Source: Clostridia bacterium (GTDB lineage Bacteria; Bacillota; Clostridia; Peptostreptococcales; Filifactoraceae). Taken from it: a stretch of DNA of 53,196 nt. This document shows, one piece after another, positions 8,916 to 17,793 of the stretch. Location: NCBI GenBank assembly GCA_009929415.1, contig SAAM01000001.1, positions 1-53,196 on the forward strand, read 5' to 3'. The notes under the pieces are model-generated. The model searched no databases, was not told where the DNA came from, and saw only the letters and a program-made list of their open reading frames with translations. The first letter of the stretch is position 1. Each line of letters opens with the position of its first letter. The translations under genes and the position numbers were made by a program.

Positions 8916-9842
8916 CTAAACCTTGAAGAGCCCGCCAAGAGCATCACTGAGACCACCTGTGACTTCGCCAAGAGGATTGTTTATGCCTTTATTTTCACCT
9001 TTTCCTCCACCTCTTGCCTTATTTATTTCATCAGCCATTCTGCTGAAAGGAAGAGATTGAAGCCACACTGTACCTGGTCCCTTCAGCGTTGCCATGAATA
9101 TTCCCTCGCCTCCAAAAACTCCGCTTTTTATATCTCCGGCAAATTCCACATCATAGGAAACCGATTCGGTTATTGCAACAAGGCATCCTGTATCTATCCT
9201 CAGCATGTCTGTATCAGAGAGTTCCTTTTTGATTATAGTTCCGCCCGCGTGAAGGAAAACAAGCCCGTCACCTGAAAGCTTCTGCATTATAAATCCCTCT
9301 CCGCCAAACAGTCCTACTCCGATTTTTTTCTGAAGAAATATGTCGACTTCAACACCCCTTGCAGCACATAGAAATGCTCTTTTCTGGCATATCAGCCTGC
9401 CTCCAAACGCCTTAAGCTCTACAGGGATTATCTTGCCAGGATATGGGGCTGCAAAAGCTACAAAAGACCTGTTTTTCCCCGAGTTTGTAAAAAGCGTCAT
9501 GAATATGCTCTCTCCTGTCAGAGCTCTCTTTCCCGCTCCTGTGAGCTTATTCATGAGAGTGTCCTGCTTATCTTTTATGCTGCCATCACCAAGTATTGTC
9601 TCCATAGTAATATCTGCATTCATGTAAGTCATCGCGCCTGATTCCGAAATCACGCTTTCCCCAGGGTCAAGCGTTATTTCAACAAGCTGCATGTCATCTC
9701 CGTGCAATGTGTATTCTATTTCATCTGCGGCTTTTTTGAATTCCATTGATTCAAGGACAATATCCCCCTGAAGCTTGCTTCCACAGTTTGTACAGAATTT
9801 CGATCCCTCCGGAATCGAGCTTCCGCAATTTGTACAGAACAT
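8916..9842 (-). CDS. TIGR00266/AIM24 family protein with N-terminal zinc ribbon
   Basis: A 308-aa protein. Residues 1-22 form a zinc ribbon (C3xxC6 ... C17xxC20). The rest is the AIM24/TIGR00266 domain, rich in glycine turns (GGEGFIMQKLSGDGLVFLHAGGTI and the repeated GVFGGEGIF), which makes a double-psi-like beta structure of unknown biochemical function. The C-terminal tail is glycine-rich and flexible. It follows the GyrI-like gene by 19 nt and is probably cotranscribed with it. Confidence 0.85.
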   Translation of the reverse strand: MFCTNCGSSIPEGSKFCTNCGSKLQGDIVLESMEFKKAADEIEYTLHGDDMQLVEITLDPGESVISESGAMTYMNADITMETILGDGSIKDKQDTLMNKLTGAGKRALTGESIFMTLFTNSGKNRSFVAFAAPYPGKIIPVELKAFGGRLICQKRAFLCAARGVEVDIFLQKKIGVGLFGGEGFIMQKLSGDGLVFLHAGGTIIKKELSDTDMLRIDTGCLVAITESVSYDVEFAGDIKSGVFGGEGIFMATLKGPGTVWLQSLPFSRMADEINKARGGGKGENKGINNPLGEVTGGLSDALGGLFKV

Positions 9843-9861
9843 AAATTCACCTCATTTCTGA

Positions 9862-10323
9862 TCATGCAAGCGGCATGACAATTTTTGTTAAAAATTCATT
9901 TTCAGGAAAACCAGGACCGTTGTAGTAATACTCATACACGGTTCCCTCAGACTTGAGTCCGCTATTTTCAAGCCACTCAGCCATTTCATTGTAAGTTCCC
10001 GTCATTTCTGAATATGGACCTCTGTACATACAGAAAATTACTTTACCGGCTTTGATTACACCCGGCTTGATTTCGCCCTTTTCCGGTATTTTCTGAGATA
10101 CAGGAAAGCCTATCTCAACATCCAGATGCTGCATATCCATGTTGTGGTAGGCAACAAATGGAACATCCTCAACATAAGCTTCGATATCCTTGAGATATTT
10201 TTCGATTTCTTCATAGCAATAGCCTATAACACCCGGCAGGTCGTCTACTTTTACAGTTTTTCTTATTACTAGTGTCGGCTGATCACGCCTTTGAAGAATT
10301 TCAATATTAGACATTTTAGGCAT
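9862..10323 (-). CDS. GyrI-like / AraC effector-binding domain protein
   Basis: A 153-aa stand-alone GyrI-like small-molecule-binding domain. Typical features are the N-terminal RRDQPTLVIRKTV strand, the central IGFPVSQKIPEKGEI segment, the YRGPYSEMTGTYNEMAEWL helix and the acidic C-terminal strand. It has no DNA-binding domain, so it is a ligand-binding or hydrolase-type member and not a regulator of the AraC type. The start is ATG 10323 with AAAGGTGG 7 nt upstream; an ATG at 10341 overlaps that site. It is first in an apparent pair with the AIM24-like gene. Confidence 0.8.
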   Translation of the reverse strand: MPKMSNIEILQRRDQPTLVIRKTVKVDDLPGVIGYCYEEIEKYLKDIEAYVEDVPFVAYHNMDMQHLDVEIGFPVSQKIPEKGEIKPGVIKAGKVIFCMYRGPYSEMTGTYNEMAEWLENSGLKSEGTVYEYYYNGPGFPENEFLTKIVMPLA

Positions 10324-10402
10324 ACACAGACCACCTTTCATATATTTTAGCTTATATATACCCTATGTAATTATTATTAAAAATATATCCGTTTTATGTA
10401 AC

Positions 10403-10430
10403 AAAAAAACAGGAACAAGTCCTGTTTTTT
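10403..10430. terminator. Terminator downstream of hcp-2
   Basis: Stem AAAAACAGGA / TCCTGTTTTT with a 5-nt loop and T-runs on either strand; it ends the hcp-2 transcript about 20 nt after the stop codon. Confidence 0.85.
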
Positions 10431-10447
10431 AAATTTGCTGTATATGA

Positions 10448-12091
10448 TTACTTCTGCTCTCCGAAGAATAGGTTTATGTCGTCTTCTACTGTTCCGATTC
10501 CAGCAATACCAAAGTTTTCAACAAGTACTTTTGCAACATTTGGTGAAAGGAATGCAGGAAGAGTTGGTCCAAGATGGATGTTCTTAACTCCAAGGTACAG
10601 CAGCGCAAGAAGAACTATGACCGCTTTCTGCTCATACCATGCTATGTTGTATGCTATAGGCAGATCATTTATATCCTCAAGCCCAAATACTTCTTTCAGC
10701 TTGAGAGCGATTACTGCAAGTGAGTATGAATCGTTGCACTGTCCTGCATCAAGCACTCTTGGTATTCCGCCGATATCTCCGAGGTTAAGCTTGTTGTATT
10801 TGTATTTTGCACAACCAGCCGTAAGGATTACTGCGTCTTTAGGAAGCGCCTGTGCAAAATCTGTATAGTAGTTTCTTGATTTAGCTCTTCCGTCACATCC
10901 TGCCATTACTACGAATTTCTTTATTGCCCCTGTCTTAACAGCATCTACAACCTTATCTGCAAGTGCAAGAACCTGTGCATGAGCAAATCCGCCAACAATT
11001 GATCCAGTCTCAATTTCAACCGGTGAGTCGCATTTCTTTGCAAGCTCGATTATTGCTGAGAAATCTTTCTGATCTCCGATTTCTCCTGGTATATGAGCAC
11101 ATCCAGGGAATCCTGAAGCTCCTGTAGTGAACAGACAGTCCTTGTAGCTGTCTTTTGGTGGCACTATACAGTTTGTTGTCATCAGTATTGGTCCATTGAA
11201 TGATTCAAACTCTTCTTTTTGTTTCCACCATGCATTTCCGTAGTTTCCAACAAAATGAGAGTATTTCTTGAATGCAGGATAGTAATGAGCTGGGAGCATT
11301 TCGCTGTGGGTATAAACATCAACTCCTGTTCCCTCAGTCTGCTCAAGAAGCATCTCAAGGTCTCTGAGGTCATGGCCTGAAACAAGTATTCCAGGATTTT
11401 TTCCTACTCCTATGTTTACGCTTGTAACCTCAGGATTTCCGTATGTCGAAGTGTTTGCCTTATCAAGCATAGCCATTCCTGAAACTCCGTATTTTCCTGT
11501 TTCAAGTGTAAGCGCAACAAGATCATCAGCTGAGAGAGTATCATCAAGTGTTGCTGCAAGAGCTCTCTGAAGGAATGCATCTACTTCTACATCATCTTCT
11601 CTGAGTACATTAGCATGCTTTGAATATGCTGAAAGTCCCTTTAATCCATATGTTACAAGTTCTCTAAGTGAACGGACATCTTCATTCTCTGTAGAAAGTA
11701 CGCCTACCGTTCTTGCTTTTGCATCCCACTCGCTCTTGTCAGCATTCCATGTAGCAGCTTCTGAAAGTCCAGCCTTGTCGTCAAGCAGGTTAAGTAATTC
11801 GTTTCTTGCATCTAAAGTTTCCTGAATCTTTGCAACTATTGCTTCGTCATCAAAGTTTGCATTTGTGATTGTAGTGAAAAGATTTAGAGTTATAAGGTGG
11901 TTCACGTCTTTAGAAACTTCCTTGCCTTCTTTTCTGAGTCTTGTAGTTATTTCAGATATTCCCTTGCTTGCCCATACAAGAAGATCCTGCATTGCAGCTA
12001 CCTGAGGGTTCTTTCCGCATACTCCCATTTTTGTACATCCTGTGCATCCAGCTGTTTCCTGGCACTGATAGCAAAACATTAAATTTTCCAT
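10448..12091 (-). CDS. hcp: Hydroxylamine reductase / hybrid cluster protein (copy 2)
   Basis: A 547-aa second Hcp with cluster cysteines C7, C10, C19 and C25 plus an extra C16, and all C-terminal hybrid-cluster motifs (NCIVPP, GCDGR, AGCAKY, GQCNDS). It is related to copy 1 over its whole length but clearly diverged in the N-terminal 200 residues, while around 8077-8195 / 10566-10684 the two genes are nearly identical in DNA. Unlike copy 1, it lies just downstream of asrABC and has its own promoter with a TGTAAC-type palindrome at -41.5, so the copies are likely under different control. RBS AAAGGAG, 6 nt from ATG. Confidence 0.95.
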   Translation of the reverse strand: MENLMFCYQCQETAGCTGCTKMGVCGKNPQVAAMQDLLVWASKGISEITTRLRKEGKEVSKDVNHLITLNLFTTITNANFDDEAIVAKIQETLDARNELLNLLDDKAGLSEAATWNADKSEWDAKARTVGVLSTENEDVRSLRELVTYGLKGLSAYSKHANVLREDDVEVDAFLQRALAATLDDTLSADDLVALTLETGKYGVSGMAMLDKANTSTYGNPEVTSVNIGVGKNPGILVSGHDLRDLEMLLEQTEGTGVDVYTHSEMLPAHYYPAFKKYSHFVGNYGNAWWKQKEEFESFNGPILMTTNCIVPPKDSYKDCLFTTGASGFPGCAHIPGEIGDQKDFSAIIELAKKCDSPVEIETGSIVGGFAHAQVLALADKVVDAVKTGAIKKFVVMAGCDGRAKSRNYYTDFAQALPKDAVILTAGCAKYKYNKLNLGDIGGIPRVLDAGQCNDSYSLAVIALKLKEVFGLEDINDLPIAYNIAWYEQKAVIVLLALLYLGVKNIHLGPTLPAFLSPNVAKVLVENFGIAGIGTVEDDINLFFGEQK

Positions 12092-12166
12092 GTTATTCTC
12101 CTTTAGATTTATATTATTTTTTTGTAATCGTGTGAATTAAGTTTTTAGCAAACTTATCTTGAATAC

Positions 12167-12209
12167 ATAATATCATCTGCAAAAAAATAAATCTGTAACC
12201 AATGTTACA
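12167..12209 (-). promoter_or_regulatory. hcp-2 promoter with Crp/Fnr-type palindrome at -41.5
   Basis: A perfect inverted repeat TGTAACCAATGTTACA (12194-12209, arms of 6, spacer of 4) is followed on the minus strand by a -10 element TATTAT (12167-12172) and no good -35. If transcription starts 7 nt after the -10, at 12160, the palindrome centre is at exactly -41.5, the class II activator position used by Crp/Fnr proteins. Confidence 0.75.
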
Positions 12210-12263
12210 AATCTATTTTTTATAATGATTTTTTAATGAAATCAGTTTTAAATTGTAAAATAA

Positions 12264-13226
12264 TTAATATTTTATGCCTTTCCAGTACATTGGAGAGCTT
12301 ACCTGTGCCTTCTCAGAGAGCTGCACTCCTTTAAGAGCCCATTTTCTGTATTCTTCAAATCCAGTTCTGTCTATTATATAGCCTATATGCTCTTTTCCTC
12401 CCGGTGCTTCCTTATCAATGTACTCGGTAACATAGTCATAGGTATTGAGGATTATCCTCGTTATACTTGATTCATCTGCCCATTTTATGAAATCTTCACC
12501 CAGTCTTGGATTTTTCTTTCCCGTTCTTCCCATGAGCGTAAATCTGTAATATTTTTCTTCACTTCTTGTCCATGCCGAATTAGGACAGCTGAGTACACAC
12601 TCTCCACATCCAATGCATTTCGATTCATTTCTTCTTGGCCTGAACTTAACAGTTTCCAGTGCTTCAACTGATTTTTTCTTACATACTTTCACGCATGCGC
12701 CGCAGCTGATGCATCTGTCTGGATCAAACTGAGGTTCAGTCATGCCCATGATACCAAAATCGTGCATGCGGACCTTTGCACAGTCATTTGGACATCCTGT
12801 AAGCGCAATCTTGAAATGAAGATCATTAGGAAATATAGCTTTTTCTATGCGCTGAGCAAATGCAGATGTATCGTAGCATGCATAAGGACATACTCTGTTT
12901 CCTATACAGGCAGTTACATTTCTCGTTCCTGCAGCAGAATACCCCGTGCCCGGCTCAACCTGATTTATATCCAGACCTTCAATTATGGGCTGGAGAAGCT
13001 CATTCACCTCAGGCATGTCTTCAAATTTTATGCCCGGTATCTCAAAGCCCTGTCTGCTTGTTATATGAACTGTTCCATTACCGTATGTCTGAGCTATGTT
13101 TTGAATCGCGGACAGATACTTTGCATCAAGATGCCCTCCTGGAACTCTTATCCTTGATGCAGTTATGCCTCTGTGCTTGGTTATTCTGAATGCATTCTTT
13201 TTTAGTTTCTTAGTATTTATATCCAT
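12264..13226 (-). CDS. asrC: Anaerobic sulfite reductase subunit C (siroheme catalytic subunit)
   Basis: A 320-aa catalytic subunit that reduces sulfite to sulfide in the cytoplasm. The siroheme-[4Fe-4S] binding cysteines are in NRVCPYACYDT and LTGCPNDCAKVR. Between them and the C-terminal part lies a two-cluster ferredoxin insertion (CISCGACVKVCKKK and CIGCGECVLSCPNS), the AsrC signature arrangement. The start is ATG 13226 with AAGGATGAGG upstream; an in-frame ATG at 13235 overlaps this site. It is last of the FNT-asrA-asrB-asrC run, and no U-tract terminator is visible after it, so readthrough into hcp-2 is possible. Confidence 0.95.
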   Translation of the reverse strand: MDINTKKLKKNAFRITKHRGITASRIRVPGGHLDAKYLSAIQNIAQTYGNGTVHITSRQGFEIPGIKFEDMPEVNELLQPIIEGLDINQVEPGTGYSAAGTRNVTACIGNRVCPYACYDTSAFAQRIEKAIFPNDLHFKIALTGCPNDCAKVRMHDFGIMGMTEPQFDPDRCISCGACVKVCKKKSVEALETVKFRPRRNESKCIGCGECVLSCPNSAWTRSEEKYYRFTLMGRTGKKNPRLGEDFIKWADESSITRIILNTYDYVTEYIDKEAPGGKEHIGYIIDRTGFEEYRKWALKGVQLSEKAQVSSPMYWKGIKY

Positions 13227-13241
13227 ATCCCTCATCCTTTT

Positions 13242-14033
13242 CTAATCTATCAAAGTCTTGCCTTTAGTATAGTTGAACACCGGACCTTCAAGACATACGT
13301 ATACATCGCCTATTTTACAGTGTCCACACTTTCCAACTCCACAGCACATCTTTCTTTCCTGGGATATCCATATGTTTTCTTCTTTGAATCCGTAATCCAG
13401 AAGACCCTGCGCAGAGAATCTCATCATTGCCGGAGGCCCTACTACAATTGCATTCGCATTCGCAAGATCCTTTATTTCGAGCTTAGGTATATACTGCGTG
13501 ACAAGACCAATCTGACATGATGTATTATCTTCTGCGCAGTCCACTGTAAGTATTACGTTCATGTTCTTTTTCCAGCTGCCAAAATCCTCGAGGAACAAGA
13601 TGTCATTAGGAGTCTTAAAGCCTGCTATGAGAGTCATTCCCTTAAGCTCGTCTATATTTTTGCTGAAATAATCTACAACTCCTCTTACGGGTGATACGCC
13701 TGTTCCACCCGCAATAACCACAAGCTCTTTCTCCTTGTAGAGATTTACGTCAAACCCGTTTCCATATGGGCCTCTCATGAAGAAATGCTGGCCTTCATAA
13801 AGCTCAAATACTTCATTCGTAACCTTTCCAACTTTTCTTATAGTCAGATCTACCGTACCTTCACCTATTCCGCTGACAGATATTGGCGCTTCTCCATATT
13901 TTGGTATTGATACCTCAAAAAACTGACCCGGCTTTACATCTCCCTCAAATGCCATCCTGAATGTATATTCAATATCCGTATGTTTTATTATTTTTTTTAT
14001 TTCTGATGAAAATGGCACATAGTTATTTTCCAT
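13242..14033 (-). CDS. asrB: Anaerobic sulfite reductase subunit B (FAD/NAD-binding)
   Basis: A 263-aa electron-transfer subunit that takes electrons from NAD(P)H to AsrA/C. The N-terminal FAD-binding ferredoxin-reductase domain has RGPYGNGFDV; the NAD domain has VVIAGGTGVSPVRGVVDYF; the C terminus has the cysteine-rich 2Fe-2S motif CCGVGKCGHCKIGDVYVC seen in PyrK/AsrB proteins. It overlaps asrA by 11 nt, with AGGAGG before its start, which indicates coupled translation. Confidence 0.95.
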   Translation of the reverse strand: MENNYVPFSSEIKKIIKHTDIEYTFRMAFEGDVKPGQFFEVSIPKYGEAPISVSGIGEGTVDLTIRKVGKVTNEVFELYEGQHFFMRGPYGNGFDVNLYKEKELVVIAGGTGVSPVRGVVDYFSKNIDELKGMTLIAGFKTPNDILFLEDFGSWKKNMNVILTVDCAEDNTSCQIGLVTQYIPKLEIKDLANANAIVVGPPAMMRFSAQGLLDYGFKEENIWISQERKMCCGVGKCGHCKIGDVYVCLEGPVFNYTKGKTLID

Positions 14034-15042
14034 CTCCAGTTACCTCCTTCATGGCTGCTTCAAGCTTGTTTATAGTATTAGAGAATGAAATATATTCCGG
14101 ACATACATCATCGCACCTTCCGCATCCGGTACACATGTGATATCCATTTCTCTGTTTGTAGTCAAGAACCTTGTGGAGCACCTTGAATCTCATCCTCTGA
14201 CCATTTTTCTGCCTGTAGCTCCCTCCTCCTGCAACGTCAGTGAATCCATCTACCATGCATGACGCCCATACTCTCCTTCGTTCTCCGACTTTTCCGTTAT
14301 CTGTGTAGAAAATATCCTGCATGGTAAAGCAGGTACAGGTAGGACAGACGAAATTGCATCTTCCACAATCTATGCAGCGGCTGTCATATTCATCCCACAT
14401 GTTGCTTTTTGAGACTTCAATACCCAGATTTTCCGGTATACTTACTCTCACCTTATTCTCTGTCACATAATCCGGTATTACCTCAATTTCTTCAGATGAA
14501 TAGACTTTAAAAATCTCTGCCCATTCTGACTCTCTGCAGTCAACATGATAGTCTCCATCTCTCATATCAAGACTGAAGCTATAATTTTCTGATTTGCTTG
14601 TCTCCATGTCTACGCAGAAACAGTTCTCAAAAGATTCCCTGCATCCGATCAGAGCAAATTTAACCTTGTCTCTAAGCCTTTTGTAATAAAAGTCTTCAGG
14701 TCCGTTTGAAAGATACATATCATCCAGTCTTCTTAAAGAATGAAGATCACAGCTTCTTAAAAACACAATTGTCTTTTTCTGTTCTTCCTCAGCAGACTTT
14801 ACCTGATTTTCAGTAAAATAAAAAAGTGTTTCTGAAACCGGAAAAACAATTTCCTTAAAGGAAAACTGCGATTTTTTGTCTAATACTATTTCATCTATGC
14901 TTTTTATCTCTCCATAACGAATTAAATCCGTATCGGAAAAATGTCCCATTCCCTCAAAGCTTTTAGGAGCAAATAGCCTGTATTCCCTGCTCAGTTCACT
15001 CAGTACGGAGTTCATACCCGAACTGCTTAATTTATAACCCAT
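14023..15042 (-). CDS. asrA: Anaerobic sulfite reductase subunit A (ferredoxin-like)
   Basis: A 339-aa iron-sulfur subunit with two C-terminal [4Fe-4S] ferredoxin motifs, CIDCGRCNFVCPTC and CTGCGRCDDVCPEY, separated by the conserved WASCMVDGFTDVAGG segment. It matches AsrA of Salmonella and Clostridium in length and motif order and is expected to pass electrons from AsrB to AsrC. It starts 2 nt after the FNT channel gene stop, with GAAAGAGG upstream. Confidence 0.95.
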   Translation of the reverse strand: MGYKLSSSGMNSVLSELSREYRLFAPKSFEGMGHFSDTDLIRYGEIKSIDEIVLDKKSQFSFKEIVFPVSETLFYFTENQVKSAEEEQKKTIVFLRSCDLHSLRRLDDMYLSNGPEDFYYKRLRDKVKFALIGCRESFENCFCVDMETSKSENYSFSLDMRDGDYHVDCRESEWAEIFKVYSSEEIEVIPDYVTENKVRVSIPENLGIEVSKSNMWDEYDSRCIDCGRCNFVCPTCTCFTMQDIFYTDNGKVGERRRVWASCMVDGFTDVAGGGSYRQKNGQRMRFKVLHKVLDYKQRNGYHMCTGCGRCDDVCPEYISFSNTINKLEAAMKEVTGDGK

Positions 15043-15044
15043 AC

Positions 15045-15812
15045 CTATACCTCTTTCTTTTTTGATATCAAATAATATGGAATCGCTACAAACAGTATCC
15101 CTCCTGCCATGTTGCCAAGAGATACAGTCAATATGTTATACATGTATCCAGAAAAACTCACAGCAGATTCAAAAGGGGCCAGCAGCGATATTGTAAGGAG
15201 TGTCATATTTGCTATGCTGTGCTCATACCCGGATGTAATAAATGCATACAGACACCAGAATATTATAATGAGTTTTCCACTTTCGCTCTTGCATTTAAAG
15301 CTGCACCATACTGCAAGGCAAACCAGAATATTGCATAACAGTCCTCTTAAAAAAAGAGGAATGAAGGGTATGCTCATTTTTGCCGCAGATGCTGAAGCAA
15401 TAAACTCTCCTGTCGGTCCCTGTGCAAAGCCTGCTGCATAAAATAACAGAGCCATTATTATCGAACCAATCCAGTTTCCTATGTAGCATACAATCCACAG
15501 CTTAAATACCTGTGACCACTTAATCATTCCTGACATGGCCCCAGCGGTCAGTACAAGATTGTTGCCCGTAAAAAGCTCAGAACCAGCCATTATGACAAGG
15601 CTCAGCGCTATTCCAAAAGATATTCCCATGATGATTTTTGCATGTGGCTGACCTGACAACAGTCCCCCTACATTGAATATAAGTGCAATCCCCAGGCCAA
15701 CATAGAGTCCGGCCAGCATGGAAGCAATAAAATAACCAGATGGATTTTTTTTGAAAAAATCACATTTTGCCTTTGCTGCATTTGTAATTGAAGAAAATTC
15801 CTCAGCAAACAT
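15045..15812 (-). CDS. Formate/nitrite transporter family channel, probably the hydrosulfide channel of the asr operon
   Basis: A 255-aa FNT protein with six membrane segments and the family's conserved motifs (GLYVGLGIALIFNVGG, ELFTGNNLVLTAG, GNWIGS, GYEHSIANMT). The H in GYEHSIANM is the central pore histidine. FNT proteins pass small monovalent anions. In Clostridioides difficile a member linked to asrABC conducts hydrosulfide; the same linkage here (2 nt before asrA) makes HS- export the best reading, with nitrite or formate as alternatives. RBS GGAGG 6 nt before ATG. Expression is predicted from the promoter at 15842-15883. Confidence 0.88.
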   Translation of the reverse strand: MFAEEFSSITNAAKAKCDFFKKNPSGYFIASMLAGLYVGLGIALIFNVGGLLSGQPHAKIIMGISFGIALSLVIMAGSELFTGNNLVLTAGAMSGMIKWSQVFKLWIVCYIGNWIGSIIMALLFYAAGFAQGPTGEFIASASAAKMSIPFIPLFLRGLLCNILVCLAVWCSFKCKSESGKLIIIFWCLYAFITSGYEHSIANMTLLTISLLAPFESAVSFSGYMYNILTVSLGNMAGGILFVAIPYYLISKKKEV

Positions 15813-15841
15813 AACTACCTCCTTGTTTAATATTTAGCAAA

Positions 15842-15883
15842 ATTATAACAGCCATACAGAATCTCTGTTGTGATTAAAATCAC
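15842..15883 (-). promoter_or_regulatory. FNT-asrABC promoter with Fnr/Crp-type operator overlapping the regulator's stop codon
   Basis: GTGATTAAAATCAC (15870-15883) is a perfect 5-N4-5 palindrome. On the minus strand it precedes a consensus -10 TATAAT (15842-15847); no -35 is visible. With a start at 15835, the palindrome centre lies at -41.5. The TGA stop of the Crp/Fnr gene (15880-15882) is inside the operator. Confidence 0.8.
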
Positions 15884-16569
15884 GATTCCTGAAAATATCT
15901 TAACAAATTCTCTCTATTTTTAATTATAAATCTGTTCTTACGGACAACTATAAGATCATTATCGCTTAAGAGCTTTACATATCTTGATACGGTTTCTCTT
16001 TTTGAGCCAACGAGGTCTGCAAGATAAGTTATGCTCATGTCAAAGTCAATCATCGTTCCTTCATCACATTGTCTCCCATGGTCTGCAGACAGCTTCCACA
16101 GCTTTGCTGCAATCTGCTTGTCCAGCCTTACAATATTAGACGTATTTTTCATCTGGTGATACAGTCTCCTTATCTTTAGAGCCATAGAGTCCATTACAGC
16201 CTTTGAGAGGTCGAAATCCCGACTCATGGCAAGCAGCATAATGCTCTTCGGAATTATAAGTATGCTGCTGTCAGTTAGAAGTTCACAGTTTATAGATGCA
16301 AATTTATCCTGAATCATAACCTCATTAAGAAACGCCCCACTGCCATATATGAATATTACTTTCTTCTCATGACGGCTGTTCAGCTTGTAGAGCGCCGCCT
16401 TTCCTCTTATTACAAAGTAGAAATTACTGACCTCTTCCCGGTCAATAAAAATATGTTCGTTCTTTATGTAGCTTCTTACACCTGCCGATAACGCCAGAAA
16501 GTCAAGAGTGCTTTCATCGCGATCCTTGAATATATCAATTCTGTGCAGGTATTCTTTTATGTTCAGCAT
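15880..16569 (-). CDS. Crp/Fnr family transcriptional regulator
   Basis: A 229-aa DNA-binding regulator: N-terminal cyclic-nucleotide-binding-like beta barrel (about 10-120), dimerisation helix, C-terminal winged helix (about 150-225). The recognition helix SKRETVSRYVKLL has Glu192, Ser195 and Arg196, the E-xx-SR pattern by which Fnr reads TTGAT-type half sites. There are only two cysteines (95, 168), so it lacks the Fnr N-terminal [4Fe-4S] ligand set, and no clear cAMP pocket is evident; the signal is unknown. It directly precedes the FNT-asrABC genes, and a matching palindrome overlaps its stop codon, so it is the likely activator of that operon. Confidence 0.88.
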   Translation of the reverse strand: MLNIKEYLHRIDIFKDRDESTLDFLALSAGVRSYIKNEHIFIDREEVSNFYFVIRGKAALYKLNSRHEKKVIFIYGSGAFLNEVMIQDKFASINCELLTDSSILIIPKSIMLLAMSRDFDLSKAVMDSMALKIRRLYHQMKNTSNIVRLDKQIAAKLWKLSADHGRQCDEGTMIDFDMSITYLADLVGSKRETVSRYVKLLSDNDLIVVRKNRFIIKNRENLLRYFQES

Positions 16570-16611
16570 AATTCAAGCTCCTTTAATTAATTCTTAATAT
16601 AATTTTTGTTT

Positions 16612-16657
16612 TTTAAAAATGGCTTTAATTCACGGTTGATGAACTAAAGCCATTTTC
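16612..16657 (-). terminator. Terminator of the split-permease operon
   Basis: Long stem AAAATGGCTTTA / TAAAGCCATTTT, continuing with GTTCA/TGAAT, followed by a T-run on the minus strand. It separates the permease pair from the Crp/Fnr gene. Confidence 0.85.
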
Positions 16658-16666
16658 TAAATCTAA

Positions 16667-17206
16667 CTATTCATTTGTTTTACTGTTAAGTTCCACTATT
16701 TCTGATTTCTGATCATTCGTTAATATTTTGTCTGTTATTGCAGCTATCATGAATATACCCATAATACTCAATACTAATCTAATTGCCATGAAATTTATTC
16801 CCATGCTTGCCGCCTCAAATGTAAGCAGCGGAATTTTGGTGGTTGACCAGGCACCAACAAGTATCAGAACATTAAAGAGGCTGCTGCCCTTCCTGATCAT
16901 CAGAGCAGCTACCGGAAATGACGCATACAGTGGTCCTGCAGCTGCACTCCCCAGAAGAAATGAAATCAGTATACCTTTGAATCCTGACCCTTTTCCAGTT
17001 AATCTTATCATCGTGCTTCTGTCAACCCAGACATCAAGAAGCCCTAACAGGATAAATATTGGAGGTATAACCGAGATCATCTCTTTAATATTACTGCCTG
17101 TTATGCTCAGTATCATTGCTCCTTTAGCAGAATCTGCAAGGTATATTATAAAAGTAAGCATGATAAGCAGTATCGAAAATTTATATCTTTTTATTAAATT
17201 TATCAT
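16667..17206 (-). CDS. Half-size permease, ArsP_1/YraQ (DUF318)-like, C-terminal-half type
   Basis: A 179-aa membrane protein with about five hydrophobic segments. The motif AAAGPLYASFPVAALMIRKGSS fits the second repeat of PF03773 (ArsP_1, YraQ-type) permeases, which are normally single proteins of 300 or more residues made of two similar halves. Here the halves are separate genes overlapping by 4 nt (ATGA). The pair should form a heterodimer. The family includes organoarsenical exporters but most members have unknown substrates. Confidence 0.72.
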   Translation of the reverse strand: MINLIKRYKFSILLIMLTFIIYLADSAKGAMILSITGSNIKEMISVIPPIFILLGLLDVWVDRSTMIRLTGKGSGFKGILISFLLGSAAAGPLYASFPVAALMIRKGSSLFNVLILVGAWSTTKIPLLTFEAASMGINFMAIRLVLSIMGIFMIAAITDKILTNDQKSEIVELNSKTNE

Positions 17207-17682
17207 AATATAGCTCCTATTACTATTGCAACAATTATGGAAAAAGCAAATGCAGAAATGTTTCTTATCAACGTTGCTTTTTTGCCAAAGATCTTAATTT
17301 CCATTGGTACCGTAACTATTCCAACCATCATGAGCGTTGATACAAAGGCTGCAATCTGCATGTAACCGGCACCATTTTTAAGCAGCGCAGATGCGAGTGG
17401 AAAGGCTATAAATCCCGGAATCAGAGTAACTGATCCCAACAGGGCAGCAGTAATTGTCCCATACCATCCTGAGCTTGAACCTATTAGGCTCGAGATATTC
17501 TCAGGGCTGAGATATGACAGAGCCAGTCCTATGATTAAGAGAATGGATAAAAACTGAGGCAATATGTTTTCAAATGATTTCCATGATTTTTTAAGCGCTA
17601 TCTTCGTTTTCTCCCTGTCTTTATAGAAAGAAATTCCAAGCCCTATAACAGCTGTAAAATACAAGATTGATGTAAATGACAT
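17203..17682 (-). CDS. Half-size permease, ArsP_1/YraQ-like, N-terminal-half type
   Basis: A 159-aa membrane protein carrying the paralogous motif GSVTLIPGFIAFPLASALLKNGAGY, corresponding to the first half of ArsP_1-type permeases. ATG 17682 is chosen because GAAGGAG lies 5 nt upstream; the upstream extension is AT-rich leader. It is the first gene of the pair, with a GTAAC-N4-GTTAC palindrome about 112 bp upstream of the start codon. Confidence 0.72.
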   Translation of the reverse strand: MSFTSILYFTAVIGLGISFYKDREKTKIALKKSWKSFENILPQFLSILLIIGLALSYLSPENISSLIGSSSGWYGTITAALLGSVTLIPGFIAFPLASALLKNGAGYMQIAAFVSTLMMVGIVTVPMEIKIFGKKATLIRNISAFAFSIIVAIVIGAIL

Positions 17683-17793
17683 AATTTCTCCTTCATATAA
17701 ATTAATTATATATCTGATAATATGAATATAATATAACAAAACTAAATATAAATCAATATATTTATATATTACGTTATTGAGACGTAAGTGTCA

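Noticed and set aside
10476-10868. Antisense open frame of 130 aa in hcp-2, with a similar one antisense to hcp-1 (8033-8287).
   Set aside because: They look alike only because they are the complement of the conserved hcp C-terminal tract; no ribosome binding site and no recognisable protein.
12210-12263. TGATTT/AAATCA hairpin after asrC considered as a terminator.
   Set aside because: Six weak pairs and no T-run on the minus strand; not reported as a terminator.
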